Source: Erginobacter sp964587835 (GTDB lineage Bacteria; Auribacterota; Erginobacteria; Erginobacterales; Erginobacteraceae). Taken from it: 45,859 nt of DNA. Shown piece by piece: positions 27,251 to 34,389 of the stretch (within the stretch, counting starts at the first letter, position 1; each line of letters starts with the position of its first letter). The stretch lies in NCBI GenBank assembly GCA_964587835.1, contig CAZPMN010000020.1, positions 1-45,859 of the forward strand, written 5' to 3'. Under the pieces are notes generated by a model. The model saw only the letters and a program-made list of their open reading frames with translations, did no database searches and had not been told where the DNA came from. Both the position numbers and the translations under genes were made by a program.

Positions 27251-28509
27251 TCTCCGATGTAAAAATTCCATTGGATTCAGAATTAGTTGCTGATTTTGAG
27301 GCAGCAAAGAGGGGAATCGAAAAGAATCTTAAACTGAGTAAATTACCCAATAATATTGATCCTGAGCATTATCGGTATTTTAATAAATATTTTTCTAAGC
27401 TGATTCAGGGAATACTTGGAAAAGATGCATACCCTTTGGATCATTATCTGGTTAGGGAAATTCACCGATTAAGTTCGGGAATAAACAAGCTTGGGCAGAT
27501 ATTACAAAGACAAGAAGAACAATTCGGAGAAACTTATTTGAAGGATTTGATATATGAGCAAAATTATTATGGTCCAGATTTGCCGAATAGATTACGGTCA
27601 ATGCAATCGGAACTCGTGTGTAATTATTTTCTTTCCTGTATCCCCGGTATAACTTTTCCTAAAAAAATTACTTTTTCTGGCGATTTGCAATTCAACGTGG
27701 GAAGTGATGAATGGAATATAGAAGTCAAACGAGTTTTGGATGAATATTCCAATTTGCGTGTAATAGCTGAAGCGTTCATTGGTTCTTTATATCTCATGGA
27801 AAATGAATTGCTAAGATCATTCCAACGAATAAAAATAGGTGGCTCAGAAATTGACGACACATTTCGAAGAGCTATTATTGAGTTTATCCATAGTAATAAG
27901 TTTAGCGACTTACTTAAATCAAGAATCTCAGATGAAGAAGTGCGAGATGGGAATATTAGTATCAAAGTAGCAAGAGATTACATCAAGAAAGGCACTCCTG
28001 GAACTCTTTCAGACGGGAAAACTCCAGGCGATAAAATTAACGTTTGGGTTATTTTCTCGTACGAGGATAATGAAAGAAGGAGGACATTGGAACTAACACT
28101 AAAACAAGAAGATAGGCTTAAAGGTATATTGCGCTTTGAGGTATTAAAAATTCCTTTGTCAAAAGAAAAGTTTATAAAAAAAATACAGAAGGGCTTAGAC
28201 AAAATTAAATATAAGTATGAGCAAGCCAAGAAGTTGAACTATGGAGGTTATTTACATATAGATGTATCTCCTTATGTTGAGGAGAACATTAGTTTATTCA
28301 CCAAAGAAATAGACCAACTATTAGAAGAAAAATTAGACTGTATACCTTGCGTTGTGTTTCTACATTGGTGGTTTGTTCAGCAGCCTGCAGTTTCAATGAA
28401 TCAAGCAGCTAAAAAAACGGTTTTAAGATATATGGCAACACAAGGGCACGGGGGTTTTACCCCCCGGCGGGCTTGTCCCGCCGGAGGGAAAGTTCAAGGG
28501 CTAACATAG
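27247..28509 (+). CDS. AT-rich R-M partner of unknown function, repeat-derived tail
   Basis: A 420-codon gene overlapping the R-M gene by four bases (ATGA), hence almost certainly co-translated with it. I do not recognise the family. The central region has FNVGSDEWNIEVKRV, where E-V-K after an acidic strand could be a PD-(D/E)XK-type active site; this is tentative. The C-terminal third is rich in Lys and Ile and ends with a hydrophobic patch (VVFLHWWFVQQP). The last ~24 codons, from about 28438, are translated from GC-rich hairpin repeat DNA, so the natural C-terminus has probably been replaced. Composition is as AT-rich as the last third of the R-M gene. Confidence 0.6.
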   Translation: MISDVKIPLDSELVADFEAAKRGIEKNLKLSKLPNNIDPEHYRYFNKYFSKLIQGILGKDAYPLDHYLVREIHRLSSGINKLGQILQRQEEQFGETYLKDLIYEQNYYGPDLPNRLRSMQSELVCNYFLSCIPGITFPKKITFSGDLQFNVGSDEWNIEVKRVLDEYSNLRVIAEAFIGSLYLMENELLRSFQRIKIGGSEIDDTFRRAIIEFIHSNKFSDLLKSRISDEEVRDGNISIKVARDYIKKGTPGTLSDGKTPGDKINVWVIFSYEDNERRRTLELTLKQEDRLKGILRFEVLKIPLSKEKFIKKIQKGLDKIKYKYEQAKKLNYGGYLHIDVSPYVEENISLFTKEIDQLLEEKLDCIPCVVFLHWWFVQQPAVSMNQAAKKTVLRYMATQGHGGFTPRRACPAGGKVQGLT

Positions 28510-28512
28510 GGT
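28438..28512 (+). repeat. Capping hairpin element T1 with half a repeat unit
   Basis: From ACACAAGG at 28438 the sequence matches the right half of a hairpin-array unit (compare 31601-31617) and then a cap: CCGGCGGG, loop CTTGT, CCCGCCGG, followed by GAGGGAAAGTTCA. It overlaps the 3' end of the AT-rich gene. The missing left half suggests a recombination junction here. Confidence 0.7.
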
Positions 28513-28524
28513 TACCCTCCCCGC

Positions 28525-28939
28525 CCTCTCCGGCGCGAGGCCACGGGGGTCTTGATTGTGTTGGTGAGATTTAGCCGATGAACTGATTCACCCCCGACCA
28601 AGGTCGGGGGGTCTTGTGGTTGAGAGTGCCTGGAATTAGCTGTTGAACTGATTCACCCGTGACACAAGGTCACGGGGGTCTTCGGGGTTGAGTGTGGCTG
28701 GGATTAGCCGGTGAACTGATTCACCTGCCGGATAAACCGGCAGGGGTCTGGCGGGGAAGGATGCTTGGTAGCCGATGAACTGATTCACCCCCGACCAAGG
28801 TCGGGGGGGTCTTGGGGTTGAGAGTGCCCGGAATTAGCTGTTGAACTGATTCACCCGTGACGCGAGGTCACGGGGGTCTTTGTGGTTGGGTGAGGCCGGG
28901 TTTAGCTGTTGAACTGATTCACCTTCCGGGTAAACCGGC
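28525..28939 (+). repeat. Tandem covarying-hairpin array 1 (six complete units)
   Basis: The box GAACTGATTCACC occurs at 28580, 28645, 28713, 28777, 28843 and 28911, spaced 65, 68, 64, 66 and 68 bases. Each box runs into a hairpin of about 8 bp with a 4-5-base loop, then GGGGTCT and a semi-conserved G-rich linker ending in TTAGC. Stems differ between units yet stay paired: CCCCCGAC/GTCGGGGG, CCCGTGAC/GTCACGGG, CCTGCCGG/CCGGCAGG. The unit at 28911 has mismatches in its stem. A degenerate partial unit begins at 28525. The stretch has no gene. Confidence 0.9.
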
Positions 28940-29014
28940 AGGGGTTATACACCCCCGGTAGGCCCCGATATGCATCGGGATGCAAGCACTTGTCCCGCCG
29001 GAGCGAGAGTTCAT
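28940..29014 (+). repeat. Capping hairpin element T2, interrupted
   Basis: Array 1 ends in a cap like T1 and T3 (ACCCCCGGT, then CTTGTCCCGCCGGAGCGAGAG and TTCATA). About 26 bases beginning CCCCGATATGCATCGGG are inserted in the left side of the cap hairpin, and they form their own small hairpin. Between this cap and the AbiEi-like gene (29015-29382) only simple and inverted repeats are seen. Confidence 0.7.
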
Positions 29015-29043
29015 AAGTAAAACGGCGCAATCATCTACCCGGC

Positions 29044-29087
29044 ACCATCGCCATCGCCATCGCCATCAACATCACCATCACCGTCAC
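29044..29087. repeat. Hexanucleotide repeat CATCGC/CATCAC
   Basis: Seven imperfect copies: three CATCGC, one CATCAA, two CATCAC and one CGTCAC. A simple sequence repeat in non-coding DNA. Confidence 0.8.
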
Positions 29088-29195
29088 CGGAGTTGCTACC
29101 GGTCGGCTTGACCGTCCGGTGAGAAAATAATTGTCGTCGATCGCGGATAGAGGATAGGGGTAGCATCTTCTATTGAGCGTATTAATAAGGGTATC

Positions 29196-29240
29196 AACCC
29201 GATTTATTCCCTCCGGCCGTTGAGCGGGGAAAATCGGGTT
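29196..29240. repeat. Inverted repeat AACCCGATTT/AAATCGGGTT
   Basis: A perfect 10-base inverted repeat with a 25-base spacer, 5' of the AbiEi-like gene. The same 10-base word forms the core of the kamA palindrome at 17339-17368, so the word may be a shared binding site or a dispersed repeat. Confidence 0.55.
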
Positions 29241-29382
29241 ACGGTCAAGCCGTGGTGGATAATCTGGGATAAGATAATCAACTGTGTGAAAACTATCTTT
29301 GACTATCTGTTTGTGTGAACCGGGAGCCAGAAATATCAAGGTGAAATCGAAAAATTCAGATCATATTGAGGTGGGCGAATCT

Positions 29383-30126
29383 ATGCCGCAACCGGGACTG
29401 AAGTCCGACCTGGGCTCGGTGATTCTCCCGGCCTTGAAGGAGGATTATCCCTATTTTTCCCTCGATATGATCCGGGGGATTCTTCGGAAACAGAGGGGGA
29501 AACTATCCAACGCTACCCTGAAGATATATATCTCCCGGTTTGTGGATGAGGGTGTGATCCACGATGCCGGGAGGGGTTGGTATTCCCGGATCGAGGAGCC
29601 GTTCCGGCTGGATACGTCTCCGATCAAGAAAATTATCGCCTTAATAAAAACTGATTTTCCTCTTCTGGGTTTTTCCTGCTGGTCCACCGACCAGGTCAAT
29701 CCGTATATGCACCATCTTCTGGGCAAGACCGTCACCTTAGTATTTACCGATCGGGACTTGATGCCGGCGGTCTTCGAAAAAGTCAAAGGCAGGGTTGGAT
29801 ACCGGTTTTATCTCGACCCGTCAGCGGCGGAAGCAAAGAAGAATTTTCAGGCGGGGAGTAAGATAGTCATCATCAGGCCGGAGATTCAAGGGGCTCCCAA
29901 AGCGGGGGAGGCCCACGCCGCGCCGATTGAGAGATTGCTCCCCGATCTGGCTATCGAGGTGGAGAAGCTGCCCCTGATGAGCCGGGGAGAATTTCAGGAT
30001 ATGGCCTGGCGGCTGATAACTTCAGCCAGAATCTCGATGGGGACCCTGCTTCGTTACGCCCAGAGAAGAAACCGCGGCCCGGAAGATATTTTCGGGAACA
30101 ATTGGTATACCAACGTCAAAAAATGA
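29383..30126 (+). CDS. AbiEi-like antitoxin / winged-helix regulator
   Basis: About 247 residues. The N-terminal ~90 residues look like a winged helix (FSLDMIRGILRKQRGKLSNA, then YISRFVDEGVIHDAGRGWY), as in AbiEi-type antitoxins that bind their own promoter. The rest is a mixed alpha/beta domain without a motif I can name. ATG 29383 is chosen because GAGGTGG lies about 9 bases upstream; GTG 29341 is an alternative. The next gene, 127 bp downstream, is an AbiEii-type nucleotidyltransferase, and this pairing is the main support for the call. Type IV toxin-antitoxin systems of this kind act in abortive phage defence. Confidence 0.65.
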   Translation: MPQPGLKSDLGSVILPALKEDYPYFSLDMIRGILRKQRGKLSNATLKIYISRFVDEGVIHDAGRGWYSRIEEPFRLDTSPIKKIIALIKTDFPLLGFSCWSTDQVNPYMHHLLGKTVTLVFTDRDLMPAVFEKVKGRVGYRFYLDPSAAEAKKNFQAGSKIVIIRPEIQGAPKAGEAHAAPIERLLPDLAIEVEKLPLMSRGEFQDMAWRLITSARISMGTLLRYAQRRNRGPEDIFGNNWYTNVKK

Positions 30127-30253
30127 GGAAATATGACATTGGTATATCGGGTTTATTGCTGTTATTGGAGTCCGATATCGGATTATAAGAATCTGCATAG
30201 CAACTTGATAAAGGACATCTGTTAACCCTGGTTTATTTGAATTCGGCAAGGTA

Positions 30254-31324
30254 ATGCGGACCCTGGCCAGGCAATGTTTTGAAAGGGATTGGATTCAGGA
30301 ACAGAGCCGATTGAATCATCTCGGCGATATTGTCCTGGAGAAATGTCTCTATGCATTTGAGTTGCTGGGACGCCTGGCGGAGGCACGATTGAATTTTGTC
30401 TTCAAGGGGGGGACCAGCCTTATCCTCCGGCTCCAGAATCTCCGTCGGATATCGATTGATATTGATATCGTTTGCGATGAACCTCCCGCCATACTTGAAC
30501 GAAAACTGAATAGTTGCGGTAAGGATGTTTTTCTTGAAGTCGTAGAAGACCACCGCCGGCATCACCACCCGCCGAAACGAAGACACTGGAATTTTTGCTA
30601 TCGCCCTTGCCGCCCGGAACATTGTCCCCAGCCATACGTGATTTTAGATGTGCTGGAAGAGCGGAATTTATATCCGGATGTAGAAGAAGTCCCGATCAAG
30701 GCGCCGTTTATCATCGCCGATCACGAAATACCGGTCCGGGTGCCCTCGATCGATAACCTTCTGGGCGATAAACTCACAACCCTGGCTCCGGAAACCATCG
30801 GACAGTGTTTTGATGAGGAGCATCCGGATAAAATCGCCAAACATCTATTCGATATAGGACAATTATTTGACGAAGCCGCCGATCTTCATTCCGTCCGGAA
30901 GACATATCTCGGATTATATGAAGCGGAAAATGCCTATCGCGGTGGCAGATTTACTCCCCAAGCGTGTCTGGACGATACCATTAGCATTGCCCGGCTTATC
31001 GCCGAGCTTGCCGTGAATCCGCGGATCTCCGGCAGGGAAGTTGAATTGCTGCGGATAGGAATCAGGAATTTATCCGGCCATCTTATCAACTCGGATTTTA
31101 ATCTGATCGACGCGGCGGTTGCCGCCGGTAAAGCAGCTTTGGCGGCGACGATAATCAGATATCATCTTTCTGGAATCTCCTTGAATAAATTGCGTTCAGA
31201 CGCCGGCAAACTGAAGAATATACGAGGTGAGAAACTAACGAAATTTCCGGAATTGAACAAATTAATGGCTATCTCCCCGGAAGCTTTTTATTTCTGGTTA
31301 CTTGTTGAGAAATATTCCCAGTGA
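30254..31324 (+). CDS. AbiEii-like nucleotidyltransferase toxin
   Basis: A 356-residue protein with the nucleotidyltransferase signature of AbiEii/AbiGii toxins: FKGGTSL (Gly52-Gly53-Thr54-Ser55) followed by SIDIDIV with metal-binding Asp69 and Asp71. A later DNLLGDKLTTL segment is also typical. Family toxins add nucleotides to RNA acceptors (tRNA in characterised homologues) and stop growth; the target here is unknown. AAGG lies just before the ATG. A 12-bp palindrome TCCGATATCGGA (30171-30182) lies in the gap before the gene. The gene is directly followed by hairpin array 2. Confidence 0.85.
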   Translation: MRTLARQCFERDWIQEQSRLNHLGDIVLEKCLYAFELLGRLAEARLNFVFKGGTSLILRLQNLRRISIDIDIVCDEPPAILERKLNSCGKDVFLEVVEDHRRHHHPPKRRHWNFCYRPCRPEHCPQPYVILDVLEERNLYPDVEEVPIKAPFIIADHEIPVRVPSIDNLLGDKLTTLAPETIGQCFDEEHPDKIAKHLFDIGQLFDEAADLHSVRKTYLGLYEAENAYRGGRFTPQACLDDTISIARLIAELAVNPRISGREVELLRIGIRNLSGHLINSDFNLIDAAVAAGKAALAATIIRYHLSGISLNKLRSDAGKLKNIRGEKLTKFPELNKLMAISPEAFYFWLLVEKYSQ

Positions 31325-31377
31325 AATTGATCGAACGTTCATATTTGTATTGACCCGGAAGGAGGATGGTTTCCAAC

Positions 31378-31611
31378 TGTTGAACTGATTCTCCCGTGGC
31401 GCGAGGCCACGGGGGTCTCTGGGGTTGGGTGCGGCTGGAATTAGCCGGTGAACTGATTCACCTGCCGGGTAAACCGGCAGGGGTCTGGCGGTGAAGGATT
31501 CTTGGTAGCTGATGAACTGATTCACCTGCCGGATAAACCGGCAGGGGTCTTTGGTGATGAGGCAGATCAGGATTAGCCGGTGAACTGATTCACCCGTGAC
31601 ACAAGGTCACG
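31378..31611 (+). repeat. Tandem covarying-hairpin array 2 (four units)
   Basis: Boxes at 31382 (with TCTCC in place of TCACC), 31450, 31514 and 31582, spaced 68, 64 and 68 bases. Hairpins: CCCGTGGC/GCCACGGG with loop GCGAG, CCTGCCGG/CCGGCAGG with loops GTAAA and ATAAA, CCCGTGAC/GTCACGGG with loop ACAAG. Same strand, same unit design as array 1, on the other side of the AbiE pair. Confidence 0.9.
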
Positions 31612-31662
31612 GGGGTTTGACGCCCCCGGTGGGTTTATCCCACCGGAGCGAAAGTTCATAGG
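31612..31662 (+). repeat. Capping hairpin element T3
   Basis: CCGGTGGG (31626-31633), loop TTTAT, CCCACCGG (31639-31646), then AGCGAAAGTTCATAGG. Compared with T1 the stem has a C-G pair replaced by T-A on both sides, so pairing is kept. It closes array 2. Confidence 0.8.
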
Positions 31663-31693
31663 CTACCTGGAACCAAGATCCTTCCAAATGCGG

Positions 31694-31731
31694 CCCCGGC
31701 CGGCTTGTCCGGCCGGGGAGAAAGTCCCGTA
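31694..31731 (+). repeat. Capping hairpin element T4
   Basis: CCCCGGCCGG (31694-31703), loop CTTGT, CCGGCCGGGG (31709-31718), then AGAAAGTCCCGTAG. A variant of the same cap family standing alone 30 bases after T3. Confidence 0.65.
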
Positions 31732-31829
31732 GCTGCCGCAAAGCCGACCTTGGGCAAAATAAATCACAAAAATTCCTGAGATGTGAGTTAGTGGGAGGGC
31801 CCGCGAGCTCAAATGTGCCACGTGGCACG

Positions 31830-31944
31830 TTCCCGATCGGTAATATTATTCCATTAATGGCCTCCAGCTTGTATTATGTTCCCGAACGGTAATATTTCTC
31901 TTGACGAGGGTGGAAAAATATGGCATATTCCCGAGCGGTAATAT
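31830..31944. promoter_or_regulatory. Three HipB-type operators at 49-bp intervals
   Basis: TTCCCGATCGGTAATATT (31830), TTCCCGAACGGTAATATT (31879) and TTCCCGAGCGGTAATAT (31928) begin exactly 49 bases apart. Each is a near-palindrome (TTCCCG-n-CGGTAA). The third overlaps the -10 region and ends at the hipB start codon. A separate 14-bp palindrome GTGCCACGTGGCAC lies at 31815-31828. The layout fits cooperative autorepression by HipB/HipAB. Confidence 0.8.
31901..31929 (+). promoter_or_regulatory. Promoter of hipBA
   Basis: TTGACG (31901-31906), a 17-base spacer, then CATATT (31924-31929). The -10 box partly overlaps operator 3, so a bound repressor would block RNA polymerase. There is no clear Shine-Dalgarno and the transcript leader would be very short or absent. 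Confidence 0.55.
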
Positions 31945-32182
31945 GAATACTCGAACTTCAAAGGAGATTGGCGCCGCTGTCCGCGCGCGGCGCAGAGAGC
32001 TTAAGGTCACCCAGAAGGACCTGGCGATGACTTGCGGGACGGGTTTGCGCTTCATTATCGACCTGGAGAAGGGTAAAGAAACCTGCCAGATCGGGAAGGT
32101 TCTGCAGGTGTTACAAGCCTTGGGCCTGCAACTGCAAATCACTAGCCGGAGTGCTGGCGGCGGAAATGACCAGGAATTATGA
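31943..32182 (+). CDS. hipB: HipB-type antitoxin (XRE-family HTH)
   Basis: A 79-residue helix-turn-helix protein (VRARRRELKVTQKDLAMTCG, then FIIDLEKGKETCQIGKVLQVL), the usual size of HipB. It represses its own operon and neutralises HipA. ATG 31943 fits the HTH start; an upstream TTG at 31901 lies in the promoter and is rejected. It overlaps hipA by four bases (ATGA), and the three operators sit directly upstream. Confidence 0.9.
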   Translation: MNTRTSKEIGAAVRARRRELKVTQKDLAMTCGTGLRFIIDLEKGKETCQIGKVLQVLQALGLQLQITSRSAGGGNDQEL

Positions 32183-33426
32183 GCGCCTTGATTGTGTACC
32201 TGAACTCACAAAGAGTCGGCCGACTCGAAGAGGATGATCGCGGCGAGCTGCGATTCTCTTATGATCAGGTATGGCTAGAGAAGCCAAGTGCCCTCCCTCT
32301 CTCTCACTCCCTCCCCCTCCAGGCCTCTGTCTTCTCCGGGAAGAAAGCCCGGGCTTTCTTTGCCGGCATATTACCCGAGGAGGAACCGCGAGGACAGGTA
32401 GCAAAGATCCTCGGGGTCAGCGCCGCCAATGACTTCGCGATGCTGGCCGGGATAGGAGGCGAGTGCGCGGGCGCGGTCAGCCTGCTTCCCGAAGGGGAAG
32501 TTCCAACGGAGTCGCAAACCGGCAGTTGCGGGAGACTGACCGAACCGGAAATCCGGCAAATCGTGGCGGAGTTACCGCGCCGGCCCTTGATGGCGGGCTG
32601 GGATGGACTCCGGCTCTCCCTGGCCGGTACCCAGGATAAACTGCCGGTCATTGTTTATGATAACGCCATAAGCCTTCCCCTGGGCGGTACCCCGAGTACC
32701 CACATCCTCAAACCCGAGCCGGTCCGTTTTCCGGGTTTGGCCGCCAACGAGATGTTCTGTATGACCCTGGCGCGGTCGGTTGGATTGAATGTCCCAAAGA
32801 TAATCTTTCGCCGTGTCGGTGAGAAACCGTGCCTTCTCGTGGAACGTTATGACCGCCGGACCGACGAAAACGGGGCCACGGTCCGGATCCATCAGGAGGA
32901 CTTCTGCCAGGAGATGGGACTTCCCCCGGAGCGAAAATACCAGGCCGAGGGCGGGCCGTCGCTCCCCGATTGCATCGCGCTGCTGCGCGACTGGTCAACG
33001 GTACCCGTCCTCGACATATCCGCGTTCATCAACGGCCTGATCTTTAATATCCTGATCGGCAACGCCGATGCACACGGCAAGAACTATTCCCTGCTGTATT
33101 CCGGCCACGAGCGCAGACTGGCTCCTTTCTACGACCTGGTCTCCACTCTATCCTGGCCTGAACTTTCCCGAACCCTGGCGATGAAGATCGGCGGCTGCGA
33201 CTCTATCAATGCCTTTTCGATCGGTGCCTGGAAGAAGATGGCCGGCAAATCCGGACTCGGCTGGCCGATGCTCCGAGAGCGAATGGCCGAGACCAGCCGC
33301 GCCGTGTTGAGCAAACTGGATGCCGTCCAAAAGCAGACCAGGGAATATGGCGAAGAAATGACCGAGCGACTTCGGGACACCATAGGCTCGCGCTCATCCA
33401 GAATGATTGAAGCGCTTTCCAAGTAG
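32179..33426 (+). CDS. hipA: HipA-type serine/threonine kinase toxin
   Basis: A 415-residue kinase of usual HipA length. Visible motifs: an N-terminal HipA_N region (GRLEEDDRGELRFSYD), GTQDKLPVIV, the ATP-site lysine in HILKPEP, LLVERYDR, the catalytic loop GNADAHGKN (Asp297 to Asn302) and the metal aspartate Asp319 in FYDLV. HipA phosphorylates glutamyl-tRNA synthetase in E. coli and causes growth arrest and persistence; the target here is not known. All catalytic residues are present, so the toxin looks intact. The start lies inside the hipB stop. Confidence 0.93.
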   Translation: MSALIVYLNSQRVGRLEEDDRGELRFSYDQVWLEKPSALPLSHSLPLQASVFSGKKARAFFAGILPEEEPRGQVAKILGVSAANDFAMLAGIGGECAGAVSLLPEGEVPTESQTGSCGRLTEPEIRQIVAELPRRPLMAGWDGLRLSLAGTQDKLPVIVYDNAISLPLGGTPSTHILKPEPVRFPGLAANEMFCMTLARSVGLNVPKIIFRRVGEKPCLLVERYDRRTDENGATVRIHQEDFCQEMGLPPERKYQAEGGPSLPDCIALLRDWSTVPVLDISAFINGLIFNILIGNADAHGKNYSLLYSGHERRLAPFYDLVSTLSWPELSRTLAMKIGGCDSINAFSIGAWKKMAGKSGLGWPMLRERMAETSRAVLSKLDAVQKQTREYGEEMTERLRDTIGSRSSRMIEALSK

Positions 33427-33594
33427 AAGCACTAGAATAATACCACCTTCGAGCGCTAGTGCTAAACTAGCTGTTCAACCGTCGCGGTCAGTCAGCGAAG
33501 AAGAAAAGCGGATGGATACCGGCTGCAGTTCAAAATCGGGGGGGACGGGGATTGATGATTTGGCGGCTTTGTTCCGATAGTTCCGGGTGAAGGT

Positions 33595-34377
33595 ATGGAT
33601 AAGCAAGAGCTGGGCAGTGCCATAATGGAACAGTGTGCGGTGCAGGTACGGGAGGGGGCGTTTCTCCACGATTTTGAGGTTTTCCTGGATTACGTGGAGA
33701 AGGAAAAGATCAAAGCCACTCCCAAGTGGGGGCTTATCCCCCTCAAGCATTGCCGGAACATTAACGCTCTCTTCCACCGGCCCGATCCCATCGAGCGGGA
33801 ATTGGGCCGGGGGATTTATCAAGCCCGGAGTGAAGATGAACTTCCCCGGCTGTCTTTCATCGACTTTCTGGCTTCCGCCTCGGGTTGTACCAAAGTCACC
33901 GCGAATGGTTATTATCGGAAGGGGCCGCACCTGGCGGACTTTCGGGAAGCGAGCCCGTGTCAGAAGATCGGGGTCTTGTTTACCAGCTGGTGGGATTACT
34001 TTCCCTGGGGGGCCTTGCTCCGGTGCGGCGGGGATTTCGCGGAACGTCTCCAGGAGAAACGGCCCGCTATCGTCCCGGTTCTGCGAAGAGCTTGCTTGAA
34101 GAAGACAGTGGATATCAAGGAGTTCGCGGACGAAGTTCTGGCGGCGACGGGGGCGCGGTGGGAGTGCGAGGCCGGAGATCCGGATAATCAACTGGCAAGA
34201 TGGGGGGTGGAGATTATAATCAACGGGGCGCTGGATTATTTTGAAGCGATCGAGTGGATTATGATTAAGGGAGAATACGGGTTTCTGGAAAACATAGAAT
34301 TTTTTATAAGGGAACCTTTGGGGAGATGGTTGGTGAGCACTCTTCCCTTACCGCCGCCACCCTTGTTCGCCTCTTGA
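33595..34377 (+). CDS. Hypothetical protein of accessory island
   Basis: A 260-residue protein that I cannot assign to a named function. The N-terminal 70 residues contain FLDYVEKEKIKATPKWGLIPLKH, a pattern I associate only with uncharacterised bacterial proteins. The chain is rich in Trp and aromatic residues (TSWWDYFPWG near residue 125). No signal peptide or membrane segment is seen; the end is proline rich. GGGTGAAGG precedes the ATG. It is monocistronic between hipA and a MazE-like gene, so a role in defence or stress is suggested only by location. Confidence 0.6.
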   Translation: MDKQELGSAIMEQCAVQVREGAFLHDFEVFLDYVEKEKIKATPKWGLIPLKHCRNINALFHRPDPIERELGRGIYQARSEDELPRLSFIDFLASASGCTKVTANGYYRKGPHLADFREASPCQKIGVLFTSWWDYFPWGALLRCGGDFAERLQEKRPAIVPVLRRACLKKTVDIKEFADEVLAATGARWECEAGDPDNQLARWGVEIIINGALDYFEAIEWIMIKGEYGFLENIEFFIREPLGRWLVSTLPLPPPPLFAS

Positions 34378-34389
34378 AGTGATTAATTG

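Noticed and set aside
28525..31611. CRISPR array
   Set aside because: The unit is 64-68 bases, the linkers between boxes are similar rather than unique, the hairpin part varies, and no cas gene is present.
28438..31731. Integron attC sites and gene cassettes
   Set aside because: Units are tandem without a gene in each, no integrase is visible, and the GTTRRRY/RYYYAAC core pair of attC is not consistently present.
31815..31828. 14-bp palindrome GTGCCACGTGGCAC as a fourth HipB operator
   Set aside because: Its sequence differs completely from the three phased sites and it breaks the 49-bp spacing; it may serve another protein or be chance.
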